Origin: Rhodoblastus acidophilus
GTDB taxonomy: Bacteria; Pseudomonadota; Alphaproteobacteria; Rhizobiales; Beijerinckiaceae
Assembly (NCBI RefSeq): GCF_009720655.1
Contig: NZ_WNKS01000024.1
Coordinates: 1 to 55,485, forward strand
Direction of reading: 5' to 3'
Length of the DNA: 55,485 nucleotides
Below are positions 1-9,318 of the stretch, in pieces. A program made the translations under genes and the position numbers. The notes under the pieces are model-generated. The model did not search any database and was not told where the DNA came from. It saw only the letters and a list, made by a program, of their open reading frames with translations. The stretch's first letter is position 1. Each line of letters opens with the position of its first letter.

Positions 1-205
1 AGCTCGTCGACCAACCGTGGCGCATCATGTCCATCGGACTCCGCGATTGGGCGCATGGGTTCTGATCAGCGAGACTTGGTATAAGCTGCAGGTTGCTGCT
101 TGGATAATGAGTTTGCGTTTGATCATTCGAATCTCTCGGCGTTCGTCGCAAGCGAATAGAAGCGCCATTACCCGAGGGCAATCGCGCGCGCAAATTTCTC
201 GGTAG
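1..205. other. Left edge, no complete gene
   Basis: No complete gene is visible. A reading frame open from the window edge to a TGA at 63-65 on the plus strand could encode the last 20 residues of an upstream protein (it reads LVDQPWRIMSIGLRDWAHGF), but this is too short to identify. The rest, up to the res site, shows no conserved coding pattern. Confidence 0.3.
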
Positions 206-317
206 TGTCTGTTGGGGTATAGCCCAGCGGACATGAGGCCAAGCTCAAGAAAGTGTGTCCGTAAGGGTTGATTTCCGTTTTCGGACACGTCTATATACGG
301 ACGCAACCCTAACGGAC
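206..317. promoter_or_regulatory. Candidate res recombination site of the adjacent serine resolvase
   Basis: Two imperfect dyads with TGTCY...GGACA ends lie just upstream of the resolvase: one of 28 bp at 206-233 and one of 32 bp at 256-287. Their centres are 52 bp apart. Tn3-family res sites have a 28-bp subsite I, a subsite II of about 34 bp, and a centre spacing of about 53 bp, so the layout agrees closely. A third, shorter element with CGGAC at 298-302 and again at 313-317 fits subsite III, which abuts the resolvase gene. The half-sequence CCGTAAGGGTTG at 260-271 is nearly inverted as CAACCCTAACGG at 304-315. The resolvase promoter is expected inside this region. Confidence 0.6.
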
Positions 318-328
318 CTGAGGAGCCC

Positions 329-967
329 ATGACCAAGATCGTCCTTTACGCCCGCGTCTCGACTGCCGATCAGACGATTGAGCACCAAGAGGCTCAAGCA
401 CGTTCGGCGGGGTTCATGATCGACGAGGTTGTCGCCGACAAGGGCGAAAGCGGCCTGACCACGCGGTTGAGCGAGCGCCCGGAGGGTCGGCGGTTGTTCG
501 ACATGCTGCGCGACAGCGACGTGCTCGTCGTTCGCTGGGTCGATCGCCTGGGCCGAAACTATGCCGACGTCTGCGACACGATTCGCGAGTTCATGCGCCG
601 GGGCGTCATTGTCAGGACGGTCATCAACAACATGACGTTCGACGGCGCGACCAAAGACCCCATGCAGCAAGCCGTCAGAGACGCGCTGATAGCCTTCATG
701 GCGGCGACGGCCCAGGCTCAGGCCGAAGCCACCAAGGAAGCGCAGAAGGCCGGCATTGACCACGCCAAGGCGGCTGAGGACGGTCGTTACCTGGGCCGCA
801 AGCCGAGCTTCACGACGGAGCAGTTCCAGCGCGTCCACGACATGCTGAGCCAGGGCGCCGGCGTCAGCATGATCGCCAAGAGCACGTCGCTGTCGCGGCA
901 GACCATTTATCGCATCAAGGACAATCCGACCGAGTCGGCGGCGGCTTTGGCAAGCTGGGGGCTGTAG
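329..967 (+). CDS. Serine recombinase (resolvase/invertase family)
   Basis: A 212-residue small serine recombinase. The N-terminal catalytic domain starts with YARVSTADQ, which contains the nucleophile Ser11 and Arg9. The RWVDRLGRN motif near residue 72 is the conserved arginine-rich part of the active site. A long helix at about 120-145 (alanine/glutamine rich) leads to a C-terminal helix-turn-helix (LSRQTIYRIK). Such enzymes resolve cointegrates or multimers at res sites by a four-strand cut through a phosphoserine link. AGGAG lies 6 bp before the ATG. A matching res-like site sits directly upstream. It is about 25 residues longer than Tn3 resolvase. No transposase is visible in the window, so it may belong to a transposon or plasmid-derived segment to the left. 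Confidence 0.9.
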   Translation: MTKIVLYARVSTADQTIEHQEAQARSAGFMIDEVVADKGESGLTTRLSERPEGRRLFDMLRDSDVLVVRWVDRLGRNYADVCDTIREFMRRGVIVRTVINNMTFDGATKDPMQQAVRDALIAFMAATAQAQAEATKEAQKAGIDHAKAAEDGRYLGRKPSFTTEQFQRVHDMLSQGAGVSMIAKSTSLSRQTIYRIKDNPTESAAALASWGL

Positions 968-980
968 GGCGGAGCGCGAC

Positions 981-1140
981 GTCGAGGACGACGTCTCCGT
1001 GCTCCAGGTCGTCGAGGACGACGTCGCCGTGCTCCGCGATGTCGAGGACGACGTCTCCGTGCTCTAGGTCGTCGAGGACGACGTCGCCGTGCTCCGCGAT
1101 GTCGAGGACGACGTCTCCGTGCTCCGGCTCGTCGAGGACG
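981..1140. repeat. 30-bp tandem repeat array, 5.3 copies
   Basis: Five consecutive 30-bp units begin GTCGAGGACGACGTC at 981, 1011, 1041, 1071 and 1101, with a partial sixth at 1131. Units alternate in a 60-bp pattern: the first type reads TCCGTGCTCCAGGTC after the shared start, the second GCCGTGCTCCGCGAT. Reading in one frame gives repeated [16 protein letters not shown] units, broken by a TAG within the third unit (1065-1067), so the array is not a functional coding repeat now. A diverged copy (about three quarters identical by eye over 39 bp) appears at 1356-1394. Confidence 0.9.
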
Positions 1141-1345
1141 GCTGAACCGCGATGTTCACTTCATCAGCGGTCTTATGTCGCATCGCGTCCCATTCATCGT
1201 CGCCGAGCTGGACGCCGACGCGGGCCCGTTCATGCTCCATGTCTATGCCGCGCTGGCATAGAAGGAGCGGGGCTAACTGGACGGCTGCCGGCGTCCCGCG
1301 CGCTCTTGAGAGGGCGTGAGAAGGGGTAAAGGCTGGGTGCCGCCT
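1136..1345 (+). pseudogene. Remnant of a second serine resolvase
   Basis: Translation from about 1136 gives [17 protein letters not shown], then [18 protein letters not shown], then VYAALA followed by a stop at 1259-1261 and KER. This matches the middle of a serine recombinase (the DRLSRDVxFxSGLM and [18 protein letters not shown] region, then YAALAEKER), with the E of EKER mutated to TAG and a further stop two codons after KER. Weak traces of the following ALxxxKARGxxLG segment occur near 1300-1343. The N-terminal catalytic part is absent; the tandem array takes its place. It is a different lineage from the intact resolvase at 329-967. The family match is recognised by eye. Confidence 0.65.
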
Positions 1346-1355
1346 GCGCCACTCC

Positions 1356-1394
1356 GTCGACGACGACGCCGTCGTGCTCTGGGTCGCCCAGGAC
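1356..1394. repeat. Diverged copy of the 30-bp repeat
   Basis: About 30 of 39 positions match the 30-bp unit plus the start of the next. It lies in the same reading frame as the main array and beyond the resolvase remnant, so repeat sequence flanks the remnant on both sides. From here to the excisionase start at 1531 no gene is visible; 1475-1530 is locally AT-rich and could hold a promoter. Confidence 0.45.
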
Positions 1395-1530
1395 CTTGGT
1401 CGGCGCACCAAGCTCGACCTCGGTCCGTGACATATATGCCACTTTTGACCGATACTCGTCATAAGTTGTTGAAATATCAGCATTTATTTTTTTTCGCGCA
1501 AATCGTCGCGCGCTCACTATTACAATTAGG

Positions 1531-1797
1531 ATGAAGTCCCATGTGTCGATCACACCTAGATTGCTGACGAAGGAGCAGGCCGCCGCTTATTGCGGGGTCA
1601 GCGCGCCTACGTTCGCGTCCGTGTGCCCCGTGGCGCCCCTGAGACTGGGGGAGAGCAACCGCAATCTTCGCTACGACATACGAGCGCTCGACAAATGGAT
1701 AGACCGCATGGGCGGCGTGCAAGATGAAGTTGAACGAGACTGGCTAGCAGCAATGGACCAAAACAATGAAATCCGTGACAATCGTAAGAGGCATTAA
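1531..1797 (+). CDS. AlpA/excisionase-like helix-turn-helix protein
   Basis: An 88-residue protein of the HTH_17/AlpA type found beside phage and island integrases. LLTKEQAAAYCGVSAPTF is a typical MerR-like winged helix start, and YDIRALDKWIDRM is the closing helix of the family. Such proteins act as excisionases or activators that steer the integrase. The gene overlaps the following integrase by 32 bp, which points to a single transcript. No strong ribosome binding site precedes the ATG. The C-terminal about 25 residues lie in the overlap and are unlikely to be conserved. Confidence 0.75.
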   Translation: MKSHVSITPRLLTKEQAAAYCGVSAPTFASVCPVAPLRLGESNRNLRYDIRALDKWIDRMGGVQDEVERDWLAAMDQNNEIRDNRKRH

Positions 1798-2818
1798 GCG
1801 TTACAAGCACCCCGGAACCGGAATCGTCTATTGCTACCACCGGAAGACCGGCAAGCGCATTGACGCAGACTTCGGATCTCCTGAGTTCTTCAGTAAGCTT
1901 GCAGAGATCGAGAAAGTTGTGAAGGCGTCTGAGCCGTTACCTGGGACCCTGGGGCTTGCGATCTCTGAATACATGCAGTCTCCGGATTGGAGCAATCTTC
2001 GGTATAAGACAAGGGTTTCTTATGAGCGGGCGTTCGCCGTGCTGAAGCCGCTGCGCGATATGCCGCTTGCGAAGATCGACAGACCTTTCGTCTTCAAGCT
2101 GCGCGACCAAAAGCTCTTTCCCAAACACGGCACCTGGATGGCGAACTACGCCGTCACCGTTTTGGGCATCGTGCTGCGATTTGCGCGCGATCGCGGCTGG
2201 ATCGCCTCAAATCCTCTCGCTGAGCCGGTGAAGAAGATCAAAGTCGCGGAAGATCGTAGCGCGCCGAATCGACCCTGGAGCGAAGAGGAATGCCGCGTCG
2301 TGATCGACCGAGCACCGCCGCAACTGAAGCTCCCTTTGGCGCTGGCGATGTGCGCGGGCTTGAGAAAGAGCGACTTTCTGAAGGTGACGCTGACGTCTTT
2401 GAGAAACGGCTCAATCACTGTCCGCACATCGAAGCGCGGGGTTCCCATTTCGGTCCCGGTGCATCCCATCCTGGCCCAGGCGCTCGAAACGCGACCCAAG
2501 AGCGACGCCGTTCAGATCGCCGTCAATTCTCTGGGTCAACCTTGGACTGAGACCGGCTTCAACGCGTCCTTCCGGACCTTCAAGAAGGCGCTGGAGCAGG
2601 AGGGCGTCGTGGCTCCAGGCCTGACGCCCCACGGCTTGAGACACACCCTTGGCACCCGTCTTAGAGAGGCCGGAGCGGACGATCGAACCATCGCGGACGT
2701 TCTCGGGCAGAAGACCAGCAGCATGGCTCGGCGCTATTCCGAAAACGCTGCACTGCCGGAGCAGGCGCAAGGGCTAGTTCGGACCTTGAGGCTGACGGAG
2801 ACGAAGAACAAAGGCTGA
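1766..2818 (+). CDS. Tyrosine recombinase (island/phage integrase)
   Basis: A 350-residue tyrosine integrase. The core-binding domain spans about 60-150. Catalytic residues can be placed: Arg200 (CAGLRKSDF), Lys223 (RTSKRG), His289 and Arg292 (PHGLRHT), and nucleophile Tyr324 (MARRYSENA). The position that is usually His or Trp before the tyrosine is Gln315 (LGQKT), a mild departure. It should catalyse integration and excision of the element at the nearby tRNA-Phe gene, whose 3' end faces it. The gene overlaps the AlpA-like gene. The stop is 73 bp from the tRNA. Confidence 0.93.
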   Translation: MKSVTIVRGIKRYKHPGTGIVYCYHRKTGKRIDADFGSPEFFSKLAEIEKVVKASEPLPGTLGLAISEYMQSPDWSNLRYKTRVSYERAFAVLKPLRDMPLAKIDRPFVFKLRDQKLFPKHGTWMANYAVTVLGIVLRFARDRGWIASNPLAEPVKKIKVAEDRSAPNRPWSEEECRVVIDRAPPQLKLPLALAMCAGLRKSDFLKVTLTSLRNGSITVRTSKRGVPISVPVHPILAQALETRPKSDAVQIAVNSLGQPWTETGFNASFRTFKKALEQEGVVAPGLTPHGLRHTLGTRLREAGADDRTIADVLGQKTSSMARRYSENAALPEQAQGLVRTLRLTETKNKG

Positions 2819-2824
2819 AGAAAG

Positions 2825-2854
2825 CTGTCTACACGCAGCGACAAAACTGTCTAC
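2825..2854. repeat. Possible integrase arm-type sites
   Basis: CTGTCTAC occurs at 2825-2832 and again at 2847-2854, 22 bp apart, in the short gap between the integrase stop and the tRNA-Phe gene. Short direct repeats beside the att core are typical arm-type sites for tyrosine integrases. This is a suggestion from position only. Confidence 0.3.
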
Positions 2855-2891
2855 GCTGAGAGAGACCACTTGACTAAGTGCTTGATTTTGA

Positions 2892-2967
2892 TGGTGCCCA
2901 GGGGCGGAATCGAACCACCGACACTGCGATTTTCAGTCGCATGCTCTACCAACTGAGCTACCTGGGC
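2892..2967 (-). tRNA. tRNA-Phe (GAA)
   Basis: The minus strand folds into a full cloverleaf. The acceptor GCCCAGG pairs with CCTGGGC, the D arm is GCTC...GAGC, the anticodon stem TGCGA/TCGCA encloses loop CTGAAAA with anticodon GAA, and the T arm GGTGG/CCGCC encloses TTCGATT. The CCA end is encoded (2892-2894). Its 3' end points toward the integrase, the usual arrangement for an element integrated into a tRNA 3' end; the duplicated tRNA end should lie left of the window. Confidence 0.97.
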
Positions 2968-3071
2968 GGCTGCGGCTCAACGCCGAAGCACGGGCCTTAT
3001 AGAAAGCGCATCCGCGCTTGTCCAGCCCTCGAAACGCCAGACGTGCAAAATTCCGTCACACGACCTGCGGC

Positions 3072-3440
3072 TTATCCGCCCTCCGTCCACAGACGCTTGG
3101 CGTTGGCGCGGGCTTTTCGGCGCGCCGGCTGTGTCGCCGCCTCCGCGACATCGAACATGTGATTCGCCATCGCCGCCGGATGGCTCTGGCCCGTCATCAC
3201 CTGCAAGGTCGCCTTGGCCGTCTGCAGCGCGCCGGCCTGAAATCCCTCGGCCGTCGCCTGCAGCTTTTCGGTGACCATCTCCCGCGTTTCACGTTGCGCG
3301 TGAGGGGAGCCGAATCCGGTCGCCGCCGCCGCGATCATCGGCAGTCGCGCCGCGATCGTCTGGGACGCCGCCAGGCCGACTTCCGTCAAGTCCCACCAAG
3401 ATTTCGCCAGTCGCCGATTGAAGGCAAAGATATCGTTCAT
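3072..3440 (-). CDS. Phasin-like protein
   Basis: A 122-residue helical protein. The N-terminal NRRLAKSWWDLTEVGLAASQ and following TIAARLPMIAAAA resemble the phasin_2 group of Hyphomicrobiales, small amphipathic proteins that coat polyhydroxyalkanoate granules or have unassigned granule-like roles. It has no signal peptide or membrane segment. A GGTGGGG stretch precedes the ATG. No pha genes are nearby to support a granule role, so the function is inferred from sequence character alone. The N-terminus is helical and the C-terminus is lysine/arginine rich. Confidence 0.6.
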   Translation of the reverse strand: MNDIFAFNRRLAKSWWDLTEVGLAASQTIAARLPMIAAAATGFGSPHAQRETREMVTEKLQATAEGFQAGALQTAKATLQVMTGQSHPAAMANHMFDVAEAATQPARRKARANAKRLWTEGG

Positions 3441-3718
3441 GACCCCACCGTCTCAAGAAACACCCACATAACGCCTGTGGCGGCGAAAACACTCGTACGC
3501 TCCTCCCGCGCCATTGGCAGGCGCGTCACAATTTGTTATAGCGCGGCGGATATCAGCGCGATTTGCCTCGCTGAACGTCCTGCCGCGCCCTAGATCGGGC
3601 AGGCGCGAACTTTGCCGCGACTTTTGATCTTGCGCGGCCTGCGCGCGGATGACAAGCGTCTTTTTCTCCTCCGAAGGTACAGGGGGGAGAGGCGCAGGCC
3701 GACCATGTTAGGAACCCG

Positions 3719-3937
3719 ATGTCGAAGGAAGAACTGCTTGAATTTCCCGGTGTGGTCAGCGAACTGCTGCCCAACGCCACTTTCCGCGTGACGCTCGACA
3801 ACGATCACGAGATCATCGCGCACACTGCCGGCAAGATGCGCAAGAACCGCATCCGCGTGCTGACGGGCGATCGCGTCCTGGTGGAAATGACGCCCTACGA
3901 TCTGACCAAGGGCCGCATCACCTACCGCTTCAAATAG
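3719..3937 (+). CDS. infA: Translation initiation factor IF-1
   Basis: At 72 residues it has the exact family length. It begins [19 protein letters not shown] and carries the single OB fold with [16 protein letters not shown] and the closing [13 protein letters not shown], all hallmark IF-1 sequence. It binds the ribosomal A site on the 30S subunit during initiation and assists IF-2 and IF-3. The gene is followed after 6 bp by maf and then yacG, a common alphaproteobacterial order, so the three are likely co-transcribed. Confidence 0.98.
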   Translation: MSKEELLEFPGVVSELLPNATFRVTLDNDHEIIAHTAGKMRKNRIRVLTGDRVLVEMTPYDLTKGRITYRFK

Positions 3938-3943
3938 CCGCCC

Positions 3944-4588
3944 TTGTTCGCCGCAAGCCCTCCCCGCCCCGCGCATCTCGCGCTCGCCTCCGGATCGCCG
4001 CGCCGTCTCGCGCTGCTGCAGCAAATCGGCCTGGAGCCCGACGCGCTGCTGCCGGCGGACCTCGACGAGACCCCCGGCCGCAACGAATCGCCGCGAAAGC
4101 TCGCGGCGCGTCTGGCGCTGGAAAAGGCGCGGGCGGGCGCGCATGTGGCGCGCGCGCGCGAAAACCTTTCCCCCTGTTTTGTCGTCGCCGCCGACACGGT
4201 CGTCTGCGTCGGCCGTCGCATCCTGCCGAAATGTGAGACGGTGGAACAGGCCGAGGATTGCCTGCGGCTTCTGTCCGGGCGCGCGCATCGCGTCTATACA
4301 GGCGTCACCGTCATCGACCCCCACGATCGCGACCGTTCGCGGCTGGTGGAGACGCGGCTGCGCTTCAAGCGCCTGTCGTCCCGCGACATCGAAGCCTATC
4401 TCGCCGGGCGCGAATGGATGGGGAAGGCGGGCGGCTACGCCATCCAGGGCGCCGCCGGCGGTTTTGTCGTGCAACTCGTCGGCTCCTACACCGCCGTGGT
4501 CGGCCTGCCGCTCTATGAGACGCGCGCCCTCCTCGACGGCCTGGGCTTTCCCGCGCATGATTTGCGGGCTGTGGGGGCGGCGGTGTGA
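3944..4588 (+). CDS. maf: Maf-family nucleotide pyrophosphatase
   Basis: A 214-residue Maf/HAM1-like house-cleaning enzyme that hydrolyses modified or non-canonical nucleoside triphosphates to monophosphates. The phosphate-binding start [18 protein letters not shown] and the catalytic aspartate in VVAADTVV are present, followed by [11 protein letters not shown] and [14 protein letters not shown], the conserved C-terminal segments. The start used is a TTG 6 bp after infA, because no ATG lies before the SGSPRR motif; this start is uncertain. The stop overlaps the yacG GTG start by 4 bp (GTGA). Confidence 0.93.
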   Translation: MFAASPPRPAHLALASGSPRRLALLQQIGLEPDALLPADLDETPGRNESPRKLAARLALEKARAGAHVARARENLSPCFVVAADTVVCVGRRILPKCETVEQAEDCLRLLSGRAHRVYTGVTVIDPHDRDRSRLVETRLRFKRLSSRDIEAYLAGREWMGKAGGYAIQGAAGGFVVQLVGSYTAVVGLPLYETRALLDGLGFPAHDLRAVGAAV

Positions 4589-4776
4589 CCGACGCCAAGG
4601 AGAAGGACAAGGCGGCCCCCTGCCCCATCTGCGGCAAGCCGGTCAACCCGAAATACAAGCCGTTCTGCTCGAAGCGTTGCGCCGATGTCGACCTGCACCG
4701 CTGGCTGAAGAATTCCTATTCCATCGCCGGCGCGCCGGCCGAGGAGGACCCGGACGGCGAGTCCTCCGACCAATAA
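4585..4776 (+). CDS. yacG: DNA gyrase inhibitor YacG
   Basis: A 63-residue zinc-ribbon protein. CPICGKPV and [15 protein letters not shown] give the four zinc cysteines in the family spacing. YacG binds GyrB and blocks DNA binding by gyrase. The acidic C-terminal tail ([11 protein letters not shown]) is typical. It starts with GTG inside the end of maf, so translation is probably coupled. Confidence 0.95.
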   Translation: MTDAKEKDKAAPCPICGKPVNPKYKPFCSKRCADVDLHRWLKNSYSIAGAPAEEDPDGESSDQ

Positions 4777-4854
4777 TTCAGCCGCGCTAAACCTTTGCGA
4801 TTGAAGCGCCCACTCCCGCGGCGCAATATGCGCGCAATTGATTTGAGCGATGCA

Positions 4855-6102
4855 ATGACGGTCCTGAGCGAACCTCTGCCCACCAAAAAAACCCGCCTGG
4901 CGCGATTCCTGGCCGTGGCCGGCCCCGGGCTGGTGGTGATGCTGGCCGACACCGACGCCGGCAGCGTGATCACCGCCGCGCAGAGCGGCGCTTCCTGGGG
5001 CTACCGTCTCCTCTGGCTGCAAATCATTCTCATTCCGATCCTGTTCGTGGTGCAGGAGCTCACGGTGCGCATCGGCGTCGCCACCGGCGAGGGCCACGCG
5101 CAGCTCATTCTTCGCCATTTCGGCCGGTTCTGGGCCTGGGCCTCGGTTGCGACCCTGCTGGTCGCATGCCTTGGCGCCCTGCTCAGCGAATTCGCCGGCC
5201 TCGCCGGCGTCGGCGCCCTGCTCGGCCTGTCCCCGCCCGTGACCATGGGGCTTGTCGTGACCGCGCTCATCGTCATGGCGTGGTCGCACAGCTACCTCAC
5301 CGTCGAGCGCATCGCCATAGCGATCGGCGCCTTCGAACTGGTCTTCCTCGTCGTCGTCATGCTGGCGCAGCCCGACGCGGCCACCGTGGCGGCCCAGATG
5401 ACGGACATCCCGCTGCACAACGACAAATACCTGTATCTGATCGCCGCCAACATCGGCGCGGTGATCATGCCCTGGATGGTGTTCTTCCAGCAGAGCGCGG
5501 TCGTCGAAAAGAAACTGACGCCCGAGGACCTTCCTGCGGCGCGGCTCGACACGATCATCGGCGCCGTGCTCACCCAGATCATCATGGCCTCGGTGCTGGT
5601 CGCCACCGCCGCGACCCTGGGACGCGCGGGCGAGGCCGCCGATCTCGACACCGTGCAGCGCATCGCCGAGGCCATCACCCCCTTTCTCGGCGAGTTCGGC
5701 GGCAAACTGTTGTTTGGCCTCGGCATGACCGGCGCGGCGCTGGTGGCGGCCATTGTCGTCAGCCTGACGGCGGCGCGCACCTTGAGCGAAATGCTCGACG
5801 TCAAATGCAGCCTCGACGACTCGCCGCGCGAGGCGCCGTGGTTTTATGGCGCCTATTCCCTGGCCCTGATTGTCTGCGGCCTGGTGGTCGCCTCGGGCGT
5901 CAATCTGGTGTCGCTCAGCGTCGGCGTGCAGGTGATGAATGCGCTGCTGCTGCCGTTCGTGCTCGGCTTTCTCTATCTGCTGGCGCGGCGCCTGCCCGAA
6001 TTTCTCCGTCTGCGCGGATGGTACGCCGCCCTGTGCGCCGCGGTGATCGTCATCGCCGCGTCCTTCGGGGTCTATTCAGGCTTCATGGGGCTGTTCGAGT
6101 GA
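4855..6102 (+). CDS. Nramp-family divalent metal transporter, atypical
   Basis: An inner-membrane protein with about 11 hydrophobic segments and the Nramp pattern GPGLVVMLADTDAGS in the first helix. Canonical Nramp proteins have DPGN here and MPH in helix 6; this protein has DAGS and MPW (AVIMPWMVFFQ). The metal-binding Asp and Met are kept, but Asn becomes Ser and His becomes Trp. It therefore belongs to a divergent Nramp branch, and the metal (Mn, Fe or Mg) cannot be told from sequence. The ATG at 4855 is chosen because the first membrane segment follows soon after; an in-frame ATG at 4828 is an alternative. Its end overlaps msrQ by 27 bp tail to tail. Confidence 0.88.
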   Translation: MTVLSEPLPTKKTRLARFLAVAGPGLVVMLADTDAGSVITAAQSGASWGYRLLWLQIILIPILFVVQELTVRIGVATGEGHAQLILRHFGRFWAWASVATLLVACLGALLSEFAGLAGVGALLGLSPPVTMGLVVTALIVMAWSHSYLTVERIAIAIGAFELVFLVVVMLAQPDAATVAAQMTDIPLHNDKYLYLIAANIGAVIMPWMVFFQQSAVVEKKLTPEDLPAARLDTIIGAVLTQIIMASVLVATAATLGRAGEAADLDTVQRIAEAITPFLGEFGGKLLFGLGMTGAALVAAIVVSLTAARTLSEMLDVKCSLDDSPREAPWFYGAYSLALIVCGLVVASGVNLVSLSVGVQVMNALLLPFVLGFLYLLARRLPEFLRLRGWYAALCAAVIVIAASFGVYSGFMGLFE

Positions 6103-6675
6103 CGGACGGCGCTTCGGCGCCAGACGCGCCGCCAGCAGCGCCACGGCGGCGCCGGCATAAAGCAGCGGCTCAAGCGGCCAGCTTTTCACCGCGAAAATGA
6201 AATGGGCGGCGGCCAGCAGCGCCGCCGGATAAACCAGCCTGTGCAGGCGCGTCCAGTTTTTCGCGCCGAGGCGCTTGATCATGGCGTTGCTGGACGTCGC
6301 CGCCAGCGGGATCAGCAAAAGCAGGCAGGCCATGCCGATGAAAGCGTAGGGGCGCTTGAGGATTTCGCGGGTGATTTCGGCCCAGTCAAAACTGTGGTCG
6401 AGCCCTATAAAGGCGAGCAGGTGCAGACTGGCGTAATAAAAGCAGAGCAGGCCGAGCGCGCGGCGATAGCGCAGCAGGTTGACGCCAAAAAACCGGCGCA
6501 AGGGCGTCACGCACAGCGCCGCGAGCAGAAAACGCAGAGCCCACAAACCAAGCGTCTGTTCAAGCGCGCGAATGGGGTCCGGCCCGGTGGTCCCGGCGAG
6601 CCCGCCGCCAAAAGCGACCACGGCCGGAACAAACCCGAGCGCATAGACCGCCCAGACGGGAAAGCCGCGCCTCAA
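6076..6675 (-). CDS. msrQ: MsrQ heme-binding membrane subunit
   Basis: A 199-residue integral membrane protein of the YedZ/ferric-reductase-like family. It passes electrons to the periplasmic reductase MsrP through b-type heme. Helical segments with histidines in the typical places are visible ([38 protein letters not shown]). The start is taken as a TTG at 6675 that overlaps the msrP stop (TTGA), because upstream codons lie inside msrP in another frame and the length then matches the family. The gene is translationally coupled to msrP. Confidence 0.93.
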   Translation of the reverse strand: MRRGFPVWAVYALGFVPAVVAFGGGLAGTTGPDPIRALEQTLGLWALRFLLAALCVTPLRRFFGVNLLRYRRALGLLCFYYASLHLLAFIGLDHSFDWAEITREILKRPYAFIGMACLLLLIPLAATSSNAMIKRLGAKNWTRLHRLVYPAALLAAAHFIFAVKSWPLEPLLYAGAAVALLAARLAPKRRPSLEQPHEA

Positions 6676-7595
6676 AAATTCGCCCTCAGATCCATGCCGG
6701 AATAGAGGCTGGCGACGGACTCGTAGCCGTTGAACATCAGCGTCGGCCTCCGCTTGGCGAACAGGCCGCCCTCGCCGATGCGCCGCTCGGTCGCCTGGCT
6801 CCAGCGCGGGTGATCGACTTCCGGGTTCACATTGGCGAAGAACCCGTATTCGTCGGGCGCGATCATGTTCCACGAGGTTTTTGGCTGCTCGGCGACCAGC
6901 GTCATGCGCACGATCGACTTGATGCCCTTGAACCCGTATTTCCAGGGAACGACCAGCCGCAGCGGCGCGCCATTCTGGTTGGGAAGCGGCTCGCCATAGA
7001 GGCCGGTCGCCAGAATCGTCAGCGGGTGCATGGCCTCGTCGAGCCGCAGCCCCTCTCGATAGGGCCAGGGAATGATGCGGGGAAAACTGCGCTGCCCCGG
7101 CATTTCCTCGGGCCGCACCAGCGTCTCGAACGCGACATATCTTGCACTCGCCTGCGGCTGCGCCCGCTTGATCGCTTCAGCCAGGGGAAAGCCGAGCCAG
7201 GGAATGACCATGGACCAGCCCTCGACGCAGCGCATCCTATAAATCCGCTCCTCCGTCGAAAAAGGTTTGAGAAAATCCTCCAGCGCGTAGTCGGCGGGTT
7301 TGTCGACGAGGCCGTCGATGCGCAGCGTCCAGGGTTTTGTCTTGAGACGGCCGGCCTTGGCGGCGGGATCGCTCTTGTCGGTCCCGAACTCATAAAAATT
7401 GTTGTAGCCGGTGATGTCGGCGCGGCTGTTGGGCTTTTCATCCGTCGAATAAGGCGAGGCCGCGCGCGCCACTCCGGTGAGGCCAAGCCCGAGCGCCGCG
7501 CCGGCCCCCAAGAAATCGCGGCGCCGAAGCCAGAGCGAACGCGGCGTGATCTCGCTGGAGGCGATTGGGAGATCCGTTCCGACGCGAATGAGCAT
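6672..7595 (-). CDS. msrP: MsrP methionine-sulfoxide reductase, catalytic subunit
   Basis: A 307-residue molybdenum-cofactor enzyme that repairs oxidised methionines in periplasmic proteins. A twin-arginine signal ([18 protein letters not shown]) is followed by the cleavage region GVARAAS. The molybdenum ligand is Cys123 in [15 protein letters not shown]. The closing segment [19 protein letters not shown] is family-typical. The start at 7595 is supported by GGAGGAGAGG just upstream. It forms a two-gene operon with msrQ. Confidence 0.96.
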   Translation of the reverse strand: MLIRVGTDLPIASSEITPRSLWLRRRDFLGAGAALGLGLTGVARAASPYSTDEKPNSRADITGYNNFYEFGTDKSDPAAKAGRLKTKPWTLRIDGLVDKPADYALEDFLKPFSTEERIYRMRCVEGWSMVIPWLGFPLAEAIKRAQPQASARYVAFETLVRPEEMPGQRSFPRIIPWPYREGLRLDEAMHPLTILATGLYGEPLPNQNGAPLRLVVPWKYGFKGIKSIVRMTLVAEQPKTSWNMIAPDEYGFFANVNPEVDHPRWSQATERRIGEGGLFAKRRPTLMFNGYESVASLYSGMDLRANF

Positions 7596-8949
<1,354 letters not shown>

Positions 8950-8954
8950 GAGAT

Positions 8955-8986
8955 AAACGGCGCGTCCCTCGGGACGCGCCGTTTTC
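8955..8986 (+). terminator. Rho-independent terminator after ilvC
   Basis: A perfect 14-bp stem (AAACGGCGCGTCCC with GGGACGCGCCGTTT) around a 2-nt TC gap, followed by T, starts 6 bp after the ilvC stop. The end of the right arm supplies the T run; the A run on the left arm could also serve the opposite strand. Confidence 0.85.
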
Positions 8987-9130
8987 GATTCTCACCGCAT
9001 CCATTTCGGCAAAGCCGCCGCCGCCTGCCACTGAACGGCGTGGGCGCCGAGGCCGTATTGCTTGAACGGCGCCCAGGCGACATATCGGTCCGAAATCGGA
9101 CCCTTATTTTCTTTTTTTGGTCTGGGCCGC

Positions 9131-9237
9131 TCTAGAGCTTTTCCACGTTTCATGGAAACATGAAAAAGCTCTAGATTCTTGTTTTGACGCATTTTCTTCA
9201 CGCGAACCGGCATCCACTTCGCTTGAAAATGCTCTAC
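9131..9237. repeat. Dispersed intergenic repeat, copy 1
   Basis: About 107 bp that recur at 50252-50356 in the same orientation with only a few differences. The left part is a long palindrome (TCTAGAGCTTTT ... AAAAGCTCTAGA, 9131-9175). The right part, which ends GCTTGAAAATGCTCTA, contains TTCACGCGAACCGGCATCC. Sequences of this type recur between genes in Hyphomicrobiales; I recognise the type but cannot name the family. The surrounding 8987-9318 gap holds no gene. Confidence 0.85.
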
Positions 9238-9318
9238 ACGCCTCTTGCTCATTCGCTCGACTGGCGCCACGATTTCGAAGCGCGGTGGCGCGAGTTTCGA
9301 TGGCGTGCAAGGATTCCG

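Noticed and set aside
981-1140. CRISPR array
   Set aside because: The 30-bp units are directly adjacent with no unique spacers.
1039-1329. Possible serine/arginine-rich protein over the repeat array
   Set aside because: It is an out-of-frame reading of the 30-bp repeat and the resolvase remnant.
2878-3162. Open frame across the tRNA-Phe gene
   Set aside because: It starts on the complement of the tRNA; this is a well-known false gene call.
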